From contig PMHI01000231.1 in assembly GCA_003156615.1 (NCBI GenBank), positions 7,702-21,295 on the forward strand: 13,594 nucleotides of DNA, in the 5' to 3' direction. How positions within the stretch are numbered: the first letter of the stretch is position 1; each line of letters starts with the position of its first letter. The DNA comes from Acidobacteriaceae bacterium (GTDB taxonomy: Bacteria; Acidobacteriota; Terriglobia; Terriglobales; SbA1). A program made the translations under genes and the position numbers. Under the pieces are notes generated by a model. It was not told where the DNA came from. It did not search any database and was given only the letters and a program-made list of their open reading frames with translations. Positions 7,182 to 13,594 of this stretch are shown here, piece after piece.

Positions 7182-7895
7182 ATGACCGCCATTCTGCCTC
7201 ACCTATGGCTAGCCTTCGCGGTGCTGGCCGATCCCTGGCTGGGCTATGTGTGGTATCAGAAAGCTCGGAAGCGAATCGAGGCCGGAGTGCCCAACGCCCG
7301 GGTGCAGTTATACCGAGAGACCATCGGGGCGCAGGGGATAGGCGCGGGGTTGATTCTGGCTTACTGGCGCAGCGCCCGCATTCCGGCCGTTCGTCTCGGG
7401 TTGGGCGCGCCCCGATCGTGGGCATGGACCATGACCGCGCTAGTGGTCATGGTGGGGGCGCTTGCGTGGTCCAGTTTACGTTTGCGGCCCAAAGCCGAGA
7501 AAATCAGGCAACGGTTGCAGGGTCACCTGGCCGCGTTGCTTCCCGATTCCCACAGCGAACGGTCGTGGTGGGTAGCGATTAGCGCGGTCGCGGGGATTAA
7601 CGAGGAGTTAGGGTACCGCGGATTCCTTTTGTTTTACCTCAGCGTATACGCGCCGCAGACGAACCTGCTCGAGCGAGTGGTGCTGACTTCATTGCTCTTC
7701 GGTCTCGCTCACATCTATCAAGGCTGGAAGGGTGCGGTAGGTGCGGGCATCCTGGGCCTGGTTTTTGCCGGACTTTATCTGATGACGGGAAGTTTGTTGT
7801 TGCCGATGGTGATCCACGCCGCAGTGGACTCCCGAATCTTGCTAATGTTTCCGCCCGGGGCTTCCCCCTCGATCGCGGCGGAAAGCCATGCGTAG
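7182..7895 (+). CDS. CPBP (CAAX protease/bacteriocin-processing, Abi) family membrane protein
   Basis: The 237-residue protein is strongly hydrophobic, with segments near 5-25, 48-62, 80-97, 128-155, 165-178 and 185-220, so it is an inner-membrane protein. The CPBP (Rce1-like) intramembrane metalloprotease motifs are present: EELGYRG (141-147, the EExxxR motif), FGLAH (173-177, the FxxxH motif) and HAAVDSR (212-218, the HxxxD motif). Members of this family include the CAAX prenyl protease Rce1 and bacterial proteins linked to bacteriocin self-immunity or processing; most have no known substrate. All catalytic-type residues appear intact. It has a strong ribosome-binding site and a promoter overlapped by a palindrome, and is divergent from a TetR-type regulator that probably represses it. 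Its substrate cannot be predicted here. Confidence 0.88.
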   Translation: MTAILPHLWLAFAVLADPWLGYVWYQKARKRIEAGVPNARVQLYRETIGAQGIGAGLILAYWRSARIPAVRLGLGAPRSWAWTMTALVVMVGALAWSSLRLRPKAEKIRQRLQGHLAALLPDSHSERSWWVAISAVAGINEELGYRGFLLFYLSVYAPQTNLLERVVLTSLLFGLAHIYQGWKGAVGAGILGLVFAGLYLMTGSLLLPMVIHAAVDSRILLMFPPGASPSIAAESHA

Positions 7896-8061
7896 GTCTT
7901 CAAGTTCTTTCAGAAGAGTTCCTGCGCACGACGTTGCCTATTCAACTTTGGGCCCGACCATCTCGTTCGGTCGTCCGGGTGGACCCGCATGCTGCCGCTG
8001 CGTCCGATAAGACCCAGCGAATTCCGGTCCAAGCGGCTGTCTTTGAGATGCTTTTAGGGTG
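7896..8061. other. Intergenic, convergent gene ends
   Basis: This 166-nt gap lies between the CPBP stop and the deacetylase stop. A short hairpin is possible (CGACC/GGTCG within about 7955-7975), but there is no T-tract on either strand, so I do not call a terminator. Nothing else was recognised. Confidence 0.3.
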
Positions 8062-9075
8062 TCACGGCCCCGCGGCAAACACTTCCTTCGCTGCGATCAC
8101 GGTGTTCGAGTGAATGGTCACCGTGTCTTCCACATTCTGAGCGTAGCCGCCCGCGAAGGTCACCATCACGGGAATGCTTCGGGCGCGGGCCACGCGGAAC
8201 AGGAGTTTGTCCCGCTCCTTCAGCCCCTCAGTGGTCAGCGAAAGCCCGCCCAGCTGGTCTTGGCGGTAGGGATCGGCGCCGGCGATATAGCAGAGCAGAT
8301 CAGGCTCGAACTGACGCAGCCCGGAACTCAGCGCGTTGTCGAGCCAGGCCAGGTAGTCGCGGTCTCCGACGCCATCAGGCAGATCCACGTCAATCGAGGA
8401 AGGCGGCTTCCACAGCGGATAGTTGTTGTGCTGGTGCAGCGAAATGGTGAAAACCTCTCCGCCGTGAGCCCCGCTCATCTTGCCTGGAAGCACTGCACTC
8501 CGCAGAGGAGAGCTCGGTGTGGAAGGCCCGGCGGAAGGCAACGGCTCCCCTGCAGTGCGGGCCCCGGCAAAAATCGCCGCCGTGCCGTTGCCCTGGTGCA
8601 CATCACAATCGACGGTCATCGCATTGCGAATCTTACCGTCCTGCCGCAGCCGCCGGATGGCAACGGCCACATCATGAATCATGCAGAATCCTTCCCCGTG
8701 GTCGGGGAAGGCATGATGAAATCCGCCGCCAATATTGATGCCGACGCCGTCCATCAAAGCCTGCCGCGCCGCCAGGATCGATCCTCCGGCCGCGAGCCAG
8801 AATGCCTCCACCAGGTCGCGAGAGTAGGGAACCTCCATTTCCATCTCCTCGCGCGGGCTCAGCGTGCCGGTTTTCAGCTTATGCACGTACTCTGAGTTGT
8901 GAACCAGCAGAATGTCCTGATCGGTAGCCGGTTCAGGCTCCAGAAAGTCCGTCGCTTCGGCGACACCGCTCCCCAATAGGCGGTCGCGGATGCGCCGGTA
9001 TTTCTCGGCAGGGAAAACGTGTTCGCCGATGGGCAGGTAGTAGCCGTCGCTGTAGATCAGCTTGAAGGGAAGCAT
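8062..9075 (-). CDS. Histone deacetylase family protein (zinc-dependent deacetylase, arginase fold)
   Basis: The 337-residue product belongs to the histone-deacetylase/AcuC/acetylpolyamine-amidohydrolase superfamily, which removes acyl groups from lysine or polyamine substrates using a catalytic zinc. Visible signatures are the N-terminal YSDGYYLPIGEHVFP (8-22), GGGFHHA with the catalytic His pair (H120, H121), DCDVHQGNGT (156-165, zinc ligands D158 and H160), AGADPY (265-270, zinc ligand D268) and AGGY (308-311, catalytic-type Y311). Between GNGTAAIF and VFTISLHQHNN is an in-frame insert of about 36 residues (171-206), rich in Gly, Pro, Ser and Ala, which most members lack as far as I recall. 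An 8-bp inverted repeat lies within it. I use the ATG at 9075. The upstream in-frame ATG at 9096 would translate a heptamer repeat, giving MLNAECR, and is less likely. The physiological substrate is unknown. Confidence 0.88.
   Translation of the reverse strand: MLPFKLIYSDGYYLPIGEHVFPAEKYRRIRDRLLGSGVAEATDFLEPEPATDQDILLVHNSEYVHKLKTGTLSPREEMEMEVPYSRDLVEAFWLAAGGSILAARQALMDGVGINIGGGFHHAFPDHGEGFCMIHDVAVAIRRLRQDGKIRNAMTVDCDVHQGNGTAAIFAGARTAGEPLPSAGPSTPSSPLRSAVLPGKMSGAHGGEVFTISLHQHNNYPLWKPPSSIDVDLPDGVGDRDYLAWLDNALSSGLRQFEPDLLCYIAGADPYRQDQLGGLSLTTEGLKERDKLLFRVARARSIPVMVTFAGGYAQNVEDTVTIHSNTVIAAKEVFAAGP
8490..8558. repeat. 8-bp inverted repeat within the in-frame insert of the deacetylase gene
   Basis: GCACTGCA (8490-8497) and TGCAGTGC (8551-8558) are exact reverse complements 53 nt apart. 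Both lie within the stretch that encodes the extra residues of the deacetylase (about residues 171-206). This could mark a small palindromic insert, or be coincidental. Confidence 0.4.
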
Positions 9076-9098
9076 TCGGCACTCAGCATTCAGCACTC
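9071..9098. repeat. Heptamer tandem repeat (AGCATTC/AGCACTC type) over the deacetylase start
   Basis: Four consecutive 7-mers, AGCATTC, GGCACTC, AGCATTC and AGCACTC, run from 9071 to 9098. The first contains the start codon of the deacetylase gene (9073-9075, minus strand) and another CAT-containing unit gives the in-frame ATG at 9089. TCAGCAC (9090-9096) also pairs with GTGCTGA (9109-9115) in a 7-bp hairpin. Confidence 0.65.
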
Positions 9099-9202
9099 AT
9101 CCCCGTCGGTGCTGAGGGACTCCATAGGATACGCGACAAGCCTTGGTTCCAGCCGGCGCTGCCGTAAGAGAATTGGGAACGCAAATGAACCATCCACTGT
9201 CG

Positions 9203-9218
9203 GAAATGCTGAAATGCT
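9203..9218. repeat. Short direct repeat GAAATGCT x2
   Basis: Two adjacent identical 8-mers (9203-9210, 9211-9218), followed by a degenerate third unit GACTGCCA, lie just downstream of hspR. They resemble, but are not in phase with, the heptamers 110 nt away. Confidence 0.4.
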
Positions 9219-9230
9219 GACTGCCAGGCC

Positions 9231-9629
9231 TTACCGCTTTTTCCCCGGCTGCACCGCTGGCACTACCATCGGCCGGCGCACCGGCACGATCGCGCCCTTC
9301 GACGGATCGGCGGCCGCATTCGCGCGGGTGAGCACTTCCTGCTGGATATACTGCACGAACTCCTGGATCTGGCGCTGCATTTCTTCCATGCGCTCCCGCA
9401 TTTGCAGGATGATCGCCATGCCGCTGATGTTCACGCCCAGATCGCGCGCCAGCGACAGGATGAACTCCAGGCGCTGCAAGTCTTCGTCCGTGTAAAGACG
9501 CGTATTGCCCTCCGTGCGCGACGGCTTGAGCAGGCCCTCGCGCTCATAAAGGCGCAACGTCTGAGGATGGATGCCATACATCTCGGCCACGGCCGAGATC
9601 ATGTACGCGCCCTTGGATTTACGCTTCAT
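9231..9629 (-). CDS. hspR: MerR-family heat-shock regulator HspR
   Basis: HspR represses the dnaK operon by binding inverted repeats (HAIR) and is itself helped by DnaK. The 132-residue product has the MerR-type winged helix at its N-terminus: YMISAVAEMYGIHPQTLRLY (9-28), then EREGLLKPSRTEGNTRLY (29-46). The 'YGIHPQTLRxYEREGLL...RTxGNTRxY' pattern distinguishes HspR from other MerR proteins. A second helix region (DLQRLEFILSLARDLGVNISG, 50-70) and a coiled-coil (72-100) follow, and then a basic Pro-rich tail (111-132, ending QPGKKR). The ATG at 9627-9629 has a poor Shine-Dalgarno (GAGAA). The gene lies about 1.9 kb downstream of dnaJ with a permease between, instead of directly in a dnaK operon. 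No HAIR sequence (CTTGAGT...ACTCAAG) is visible in the window; the dnaK promoter lies outside it. Confidence 0.92.
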   Translation of the reverse strand: MKRKSKGAYMISAVAEMYGIHPQTLRLYEREGLLKPSRTEGNTRLYTDEDLQRLEFILSLARDLGVNISGMAIILQMRERMEEMQRQIQEFVQYIQQEVLTRANAAADPSKGAIVPVRRPMVVPAVQPGKKR

Positions 9630-9670
9630 CGGATTCTCGGGTCAGAACTCTCGCCGCCACCAATTTACAA

Positions 9671-9733
9671 CAAAAACAACACGGCCACGGATCGTCACAG
9701 ATTCCCACGGATCAGGAAAGCCATATCCGTGTT
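9671..9733 (-). terminator. Possible intrinsic terminator of the permease gene
   Basis: On the minus strand after the permease stop, AACACGG (9727-9733) can pair with CCGTGTT (9678-9684), followed by GTTTTTGTTG. An internal CACGGAT/ATCCGTG pair (9706-9712, 9725-9731) is a competing stem. The long loop makes this only a modest candidate. Confidence 0.4.
9686..9715. repeat. Period-10 repeat (CACGGATCGT type)
   Basis: Three consecutive 10-mers, CACGGATCGT, CACAGATTCC and CACGGATCAG, lie between hspR and the permease. Similar CACGGATT-type intergenic repeats are familiar in large soil-bacterial genomes; this is from memory. Confidence 0.5.
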
Positions 9734-9764
9734 CACCCGAGCAAATCCATGGCCGATGAACGTC

Positions 9765-11201
9765 CTACGCCGCTGGTTCGGTCTTCTGTTCGGTCCGAGC
9801 CCATCCCTGCGGCTTCAACAAATGATTGACAGCGTACGCCACAAAGCCCGCCGCGATCAGAATCATGCCAAAGGCGAACGAACTCATGTTCCACACCTGC
9901 TCGTGCTCGCTGCGGATGACGGAAAAGCCCAGCAAAAGCATGGGTGGGATGCCGATCGCAACCGCGCCGAACAATCCGCCAGGAACCCGGAAGGGCCGTG
10001 GCAAATCCGGCTCGCGAAAGCGCAAGACAGCGAGCGCCACAAATTCCAGCATCAGGCTAAAACCGTAGAGAAGAATGTCGATGGTTACCAACCGGGCAAA
10101 GCCGAGTAGCAGGCATGGAGCCCAGAAGACCGCACAGACCGTGATTGCCACCCACGGTGCCCGCGATCGCGGATGCAGTTTGCCAAAGATACGGGGCAGC
10201 ATGCCGTCCTCAGCCATGGCTAGAGGCAGGCGGGAGTAGCTCATCACCAGCGCGTTGAACATCCCGAATGCGCTGATCATTCCTCCCAATACCACGCCGA
10301 CACGCAGCAGTGGTCCGCCCAGCAGACCCGCGATATCGGCCCAGGATCCGGTTTCCCATGCCGAGGGAGCCAGCCCGGTCATCCACATGGCAGCGAAGGG
10401 AAGGATGTAGCTCAAGGCCACGATCCCTACTGCAACCAGCATCGCTCGCGGATAGGTCCGCTGCGGCCGCTCCACTTCCGTGGCGATGGTCGAGGCGTTG
10501 TCCCAGCCCATGTAGTTCCACATGCAGATGAGAAGCCCCCCGAGAATGTCGACGGTCGAAGTGGTCGGCCTGGTCACGGCGTTCGCCAGTGCTCCCATCT
10601 TGAACGGCGCGAGGACAACGATTGCTACGAATGGCGCCGACAGCGCGAAAAACAACCAGAGGGACGTGAGCGAGACGACTTTCACGCCAGCGATATTGAG
10701 GATCGCGCAGGCAATCACCACTGCGAGTCCCACCGCCAGGCCGCGATAGCCTTCCTGAAACCAGGGGAACATGCGGGTCAGGTAGGCCACGAAGAGCGTG
10801 GGATAAATCGCCATATCGAAGATGGAGGCGACCAGCGAGAGCCAGGCTTCCTGAAATCCCCAAAAGTTGCCCAGAGCGCGACGTACCCAGGCGTAGTAGC
10901 CCCCTTCATAAGGCAGGGCGCTTGACAGCTCGCCGATCATGAAGGCTGTAGGCAGGCTCCAGAGCAGGGGCGTGAGCAGCAGAAGCAGGATGGCGCGTCC
11001 ATACCCGGCGCCATGAACAATTTCCTCCGTGCCATAGGTTCCGCCCGACACCATAAAGAAGGTGGCGGCCACCAGAGGCCACAGCGTGAGGCGAACGAAT
11101 TTTTTCCGGTTGGGGATGACGAGAGGTTGGGGGTTTTCGGTTTGTTGACGCGGGGCGCTAGCTGTTGCCAATTTCGATGTCTTCCTCCTCAAACGACTCA
11201 C
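9765..11201 (-). CDS. APC-family amino acid/polyamine permease
   Basis: This is a 478-residue integral membrane transporter of the amino acid-polyamine-organocation superfamily, probably a proton-driven amino acid importer or exchanger. The N-terminus is cytoplasmic and basic (1-36). About 12 hydrophobic segments follow, the first being LTLWPLVAATFFMVSGGTYG (38-57), which carries the Gly-rich unwound helix 1 motif of APC transporters. ELSSALPYEGGYYAWVRRALG (91-111) is the conserved helix 2-3 region, and WNYMGWDNASTIATEVERPQ (229-248) is the conserved helix 6 region. The substrate cannot be assigned. The start is a GTG at 11199-11201 with a weak ribosome-binding site. A TTG at 11169-11171 (residue 11) has AGGAGG about 12 nt upstream and is a serious alternative. 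It sits between dnaJ and hspR without obvious functional link. Confidence 0.9.
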   Translation of the reverse strand: MSRLRRKTSKLATASAPRQQTENPQPLVIPNRKKFVRLTLWPLVAATFFMVSGGTYGTEEIVHGAGYGRAILLLLLTPLLWSLPTAFMIGELSSALPYEGGYYAWVRRALGNFWGFQEAWLSLVASIFDMAIYPTLFVAYLTRMFPWFQEGYRGLAVGLAVVIACAILNIAGVKVVSLTSLWLFFALSAPFVAIVVLAPFKMGALANAVTRPTTSTVDILGGLLICMWNYMGWDNASTIATEVERPQRTYPRAMLVAVGIVALSYILPFAAMWMTGLAPSAWETGSWADIAGLLGGPLLRVGVVLGGMISAFGMFNALVMSYSRLPLAMAEDGMLPRIFGKLHPRSRAPWVAITVCAVFWAPCLLLGFARLVTIDILLYGFSLMLEFVALAVLRFREPDLPRPFRVPGGLFGAVAIGIPPMLLLGFSVIRSEHEQVWNMSSFAFGMILIAAGFVAYAVNHLLKPQGWARTEQKTEPAA

Positions 11202-11316
11202 TCTCAGCAGCTCCGCAGCGGGCAGGTCGTAACCGAGCTTTCTGGTTTGGTTAGATTCCAGAAATCGCGCTGGAGTTAGTTCGCAGAGTAGAGATTACGG
11301 GAATTTTCCACAGATG

Positions 11317-11338
11317 CAAGAAAATTCTTGAAAATTTT
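11317..11338. promoter_or_regulatory. AT-rich overlapping palindromes, candidate operator upstream of the permease
   Basis: CAAGAA (11317-11322) and TTCTTG (11325-11330) form a near-perfect 14-bp palindrome with an AA centre. AAAATT (11321-11326) and AATTTT (11333-11338) form a second one overlapping it. The location about 120 nt upstream of the permease start fits a regulatory site, but no matching regulator can be named. Confidence 0.35.
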
Positions 11339-11503
11339 TATCACCGAGAGCAGGTACGGACGTAACAGACCACGATGCTGTGGGCCGGCCAAAACCCAGG
11401 CCCTTGGCCCCGCAGCGACCAACCCCGTTGCCGTGGCGACGCCGCCGATTTTGTGATGCCGCCACAGCCAGCCCGACTCTGTTGCGTTAGAGGTTTTGAA
11501 GTT

Positions 11504-11520
11504 GGCTCCGATCCGGAACC
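11504..11520 (-). terminator. Hairpin directly after dnaJ, possible terminator
   Basis: On the minus strand GGTTCCG (11514-11520) pairs with CGGAGCC (11504-11510), including one G-T pair, around a GAT loop. It begins 1 nt after the dnaJ TAA. No T-tract follows, so it may protect the mRNA end or terminate weakly. Confidence 0.3.
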
Positions 11521-11521
11521 C

Positions 11522-12757
11522 TTAGACTTTCTTCCAAAGTTCTTCCCGCGGATCTTCCGGGTTCAGCTTGGCCAGTTCCCGCAGCAATTCCTTGGTGCGC
11601 TCGTCTCGAGGCATGGGCACGGTTACCGTTATTTCGACGATCTCATCGCCCCGGACTCCCTCCTTGGTGGCCGAGGGAACGCCCTTCTCGCGAAGGCGCA
11701 GCTTCTGTCCCGACTGCGTCCCCGGAGGAATCTTCAGCAGCGCCCGCCCATCGATGGTTGGAACCTCGATCTTGGCGCCCAGCGCGGCCTCCGTGGCGCT
11801 GACCGGGACGGTAAGGTAGATGTCGTCCCCATCGCGCCGGAAGATGGGATGATCACCGGTGCGGATGATCACGTACAAGTCGCCGGCCGCGCCGCCGTGC
11901 GGCCCGGCGTTGCCCTTGCCGGCGAGCCGGATGCGTTGCCCATCGCGCGTACCAGCCTTTATGCGGACTTCGATCGGGTCGGTTCGGGTGACCGTGCCTT
12001 CGCCGTGGCAGACCGGGCAGGTGGAAATGTTTTTCCCCGTCCCATGGCAGCTCGGGCACGGTACATTAAACTTCATGCGTCCGCCCGTCTGCGTAATCTG
12101 CCCCGTGCCGTCGCATTCAGGACACTTTCCCGGCGCTTCAATGTAACCCTGCCCGTGGCAATTCGAGCATACATCCTGGCGCGAAATGTTCAGCCGCATC
12201 ACGCCGCCGCGTATCGCCGTCCAGAAGGGCACGTTGACCTGATATTCAAGATCGGCACCCTCTTCGGGTCCAGCCTCAGCCGCCGCCGCACCGCGCCCGC
12301 CGCCGAAGATTCCCGAGAAGATGTCGCGGAATCCGCCGCCACCGCCTCCGCTTCGCCGGCCTCGACTCGCGCCGTCCGCCAGATCCGAGAAATCAAACCC
12401 GCTGAAATCAAAGGGAACACCCTGGCCGCCCGCCGGGCCCGCGCCGCCGGCTGGAGATCCCCCAGGAAACCCGCCCGCACTGCCGCCCGCCCGCGAATAG
12501 GCTTCCGCCGTAGCCGGATCAATGTTGTCGGAGTAAAACCCGACTTGGTCGTAAATCTTGCGTTTCTTGGGATCGCTGAGGACGTCGTTAGCTTCGGAGA
12601 GCGTCTTGAACTTCTCCTCCGCCGACTTGTCCCCAGGATTAACGTCCGGATGGTACTTGCGCGCCAGCTTGCGAAACGCCTTGCGAATTTCGTCCGCCGA
12701 GGCGGACTTCTTCACGCCTAGAACGTCGTAATAGTCCTTTTTGGAGGTCGTTGCCAT
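11522..12757 (-). CDS. dnaJ: Chaperone protein DnaJ (Hsp40, type I)
   Basis: DnaJ delivers unfolded clients to DnaK and stimulates its ATPase. The 411-residue product has the J domain (1-72, beginning with [20 protein letters not shown], with HPD at 36-38). A long Gly-rich linker follows (about 90-160), containing [11 protein letters not shown] and a poly-Gly run. The four CxxCxGxG zinc repeats begin at C197 (CSNCHGQG), C212 (CPECDGTG), C234 (CPSCHGTG) and C247 (CPVCHGEG), and C-terminal client-binding domains end at 411. It is therefore a complete type I DnaJ, slightly longer than the usual 370-385 because of the linker. [19 protein letters not shown] (74-92) after the J domain resembles acidobacterial DnaJs as I remember them. 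The start ATG at 12755-12757 has a poor ribosome-binding site. It follows dnaK on the same strand, 183 nt away across a palindromic repeat, with no grpE between. Confidence 0.96.
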   Translation of the reverse strand: MATTSKKDYYDVLGVKKSASADEIRKAFRKLARKYHPDVNPGDKSAEEKFKTLSEANDVLSDPKKRKIYDQVGFYSDNIDPATAEAYSRAGGSAGGFPGGSPAGGAGPAGGQGVPFDFSGFDFSDLADGASRGRRSGGGGGGFRDIFSGIFGGGRGAAAAEAGPEEGADLEYQVNVPFWTAIRGGVMRLNISRQDVCSNCHGQGYIEAPGKCPECDGTGQITQTGGRMKFNVPCPSCHGTGKNISTCPVCHGEGTVTRTDPIEVRIKAGTRDGQRIRLAGKGNAGPHGGAAGDLYVIIRTGDHPIFRRDGDDIYLTVPVSATEAALGAKIEVPTIDGRALLKIPPGTQSGQKLRLREKGVPSATKEGVRGDEIVEITVTVPMPRDERTKELLRELAKLNPEDPREELWKKV

Positions 12758-12774
12758 CTCGATTCATGACGTTT

Positions 12775-12927
12775 GTCATCCTGAGCGAAATTTCTGCCCG
12801 CGAGGCGGGCGGTAAAGCAGTCGAAGGATCCCTCCCCTCGCTCGATGACATACCCTCAACTGGGATAGGGATCCTTCGACTCCGTGGGTGCTTCGCATCG
12901 CGGAAGCACCCCCTCCGCTCGGATGAC
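12775..12927. repeat. Compound palindromic intergenic element between dnaK and dnaJ
   Basis: A 153-nt element with nested symmetry. The outer arms are GTCATCCTGAGCG (12775-12787) and CGCTCGGATGAC (12916-12927), complementary with one bulged base. The inner arms are AGTCGAAGGATCCCT (12819-12833) and its exact complement (12867-12881). Between outer and inner arms sit two side hairpins: GCCCGC-gag-GCGGGC (12796-12810) and GGGTGCTTC/GAAGCACCC (12886-12894, 12903-12911). Folded, it would give a cloverleaf-like RNA or DNA structure. 'TCATCCTGAGCG...GAAGGATC' elements are a familiar intergenic repeat family in acidobacterial and metagenome sequences, often mis-annotated as small proteins. That link is from memory, not from a search. 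Confidence 0.75.
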
Positions 12928-12940
12928 AGGTCTCAGAAGC

Positions 12941-13594
12941 TTACTTCTTGTCTTCCACGTCCACGTACTCGGCGTCGATCACGCCTTCGTCTTTTTTCTG
13001 ACCGCTGCCGTCTGCGCCCGGAGCTGCACCGCCCCCATCCGTGGGAGAGCCGCCCGGCCCGGCTCCCGCCCCGGGAGCCTTCGTTTGCGCTGCCTTATAC
13101 ATTTCCTCGGCCAGCTTGTGGGAAGCCTTGGTCAGGCTCTCGCGGGCCTTATCCATCTGCGCCTTGTCGTTCGACTCCAGGGCCTTCTTGGCGTCGGCGA
13201 CGGCGTTCTCAACGTCTCCACGCTCCGAGCCCGAGATCTTGTCGCCGTTCTCGCGCAGCATCTTCTCGACGTTGTAGACCATGCTGTCGAGCTGATTCTT
13301 GGCTTCAATCGCTTCACGCTGTGCCTTGTCCTCGGCCGCGTGCGCGTCCGCTTCCTTCGCCATGCGCTCGACCTCTTCCTTCGACAGACCCGAAGACGAC
13401 GTAATCGTAATCTTCTGGTCCTTGCCCGTGGCCGTGTCTTTCGCGGTCACGTTCAGGATTCCGTTGGCGTCAATGTCGAACGTCACCTCAATCTGCGGCA
13501 CGCCCCGTGGAGCCGTCGGAATTCCCGTCAGATGGAACTTACCCAGCGTCCGGTTCTGCGCCGCCATCGGACGCTCACCCTGCAGCACGTGTAC
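12941..13594 (-). CDS. dnaK: Chaperone protein DnaK (Hsp70), partial (5' part beyond right edge)
   Basis: This is the C-terminal 217 residues of DnaK, the ATP-dependent Hsp70. The open frame runs to the right edge, beginning [20 protein letters not shown], the well-known start of the substrate-binding beta domain. It continues [30 protein letters not shown] and then [17 protein letters not shown], all Hsp70 hallmarks. The helical lid follows ([21 protein letters not shown] and on), then a Gly/Pro/Ala-rich linker and the acidic tail [11 protein letters not shown] typical of bacterial DnaK. The nucleotide-binding domain and the promoter lie outside the window. The partial frame has no true start here; an internal GTG at 13588 is only a codon of the larger gene. 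dnaJ follows 183 nt downstream on the same strand, and hspR farther down probably controls this operon. Confidence 0.97.
   Translation of the reverse strand, partial: VHVLQGERPMAAQNRTLGKFHLTGIPTAPRGVPQIEVTFDIDANGILNVTAKDTATGKDQKITITSSSGLSKEEVERMAKEADAHAAEDKAQREAIEAKNQLDSMVYNVEKMLRENGDKISGSERGDVENAVADAKKALESNDKAQMDKARESLTKASHKLAEEMYKAAQTKAPGAGAGPGGSPTDGGGAAPGADGSGQKKDEGVIDAEYVDVEDKK

Larger units (their letters stand above)
11202..11521. other. 320-bp intergenic region between permease and dnaJ
   Basis: No gene is seen. The permease-proximal half holds several palindromes: TTTCTGG/CCAGAAA (11239-11245, 11258-11264), CAAGAA-aa-TTCTTG (11317-11330), and AAAATT/AATTTT overlapping it (11321-11338). 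These sit in an AT-rich patch that probably contains the permease promoter. The dnaJ-proximal end holds a hairpin immediately after the dnaJ stop. The middle, about 11360-11500, is GC-rich with nothing recognised; an open frame on the plus strand there is a shadow extending across dnaJ. Confidence 0.5.

Noticed and set aside
11375..12721. Long plus-strand open frame (448 codons) opposite dnaJ
   Set aside because: Antisense to an unmistakable DnaJ; Arg/Ala/Pro-rich with no recognisable domain. GC-rich genes commonly give such shadows.
9630..12940. HspR-binding HAIR sites
   Set aside because: No CTTGAGT-N7-ACTCAAG or close variant was found; CAAGAA-aa-TTCTTG at 11317 has different arms and spacing.
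12751..13404. Plus-strand frame covering the palindromic element and dnaK, starting VILSE-like
   Set aside because: The N-terminal part is a translation of the intergenic repeat, a known source of spurious small proteins; the rest is antisense to dnaK.
1..13594. CRISPR array, prophage, insertion sequence, tRNA or rRNA
   Set aside because: No regularly spaced long repeats, no transposase or phage-like frames, and no tRNA or rRNA sequence patterns were recognised by eye.

Overview
The window is a GC-rich bacterial chromosome segment made mostly of housekeeping genes. The gene content, the HspR-type heat-shock regulator near dnaK-dnaJ, the form of the DnaJ linker and the intergenic repeats (heptamer tandem repeats; a 'TCATCCTGAGCG...GGATCC' palindromic element) suggest an Acidobacteriota-like soil or metagenome genome. 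That placement is an inference from pattern memory; no marker alignment was possible. No phage, IS element, CRISPR array, tRNA or rRNA was seen.

Layout, left to right. Minus-strand sucC (3' part cut by the left edge) is divergent from plus-strand trpD. trpD converges on a minus-strand run: a secreted M1-like peptidase homologue (2247-3986), rlmB (3983-4753, ATGA overlap with the peptidase gene), then a good intrinsic terminator and ffh (4988-6346). Upstream of ffh lies a TetR-type regulator, divergent from a CPBP/CAAX-protease-like membrane protein at 7182-7895. The space between these two holds a perfect 12-bp inverted repeat placed over a sigma70-like promoter. Next, all on the minus strand, come a histone-deacetylase-family deacylase (8062-9075), hspR (9231-9629), an APC-family amino acid permease (9765-11201), dnaJ (11522-12757) and the 3' part of dnaK (12941 to the right edge).

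How the genes relate. dnaK-dnaJ and hspR form a chaperone and repressor set, but a permease sits between dnaJ and hspR. ffh (SRP GTPase) and rlmB (23S rRNA 2'-O-methylation) serve ribosome and secretion functions. sucC and trpD are unconnected metabolic genes. The TetR/CPBP pair is the only clear accessory-type module and looks like a self-contained repressor-target switch.

The most unusual features are: (i) the compound palindromic element between dnaK and dnaJ; (ii) the tetR/CPBP operator; (iii) period-7 tandem repeats of different sequence in three intergenic regions, one covering the deacetylase start codon; (iv) an in-frame insert in the deacetylase carrying an 8-bp inverted repeat; and (v) an M1-like protein whose HExxH motif reads HQLTH. 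I found no convincing new multi-gene system.
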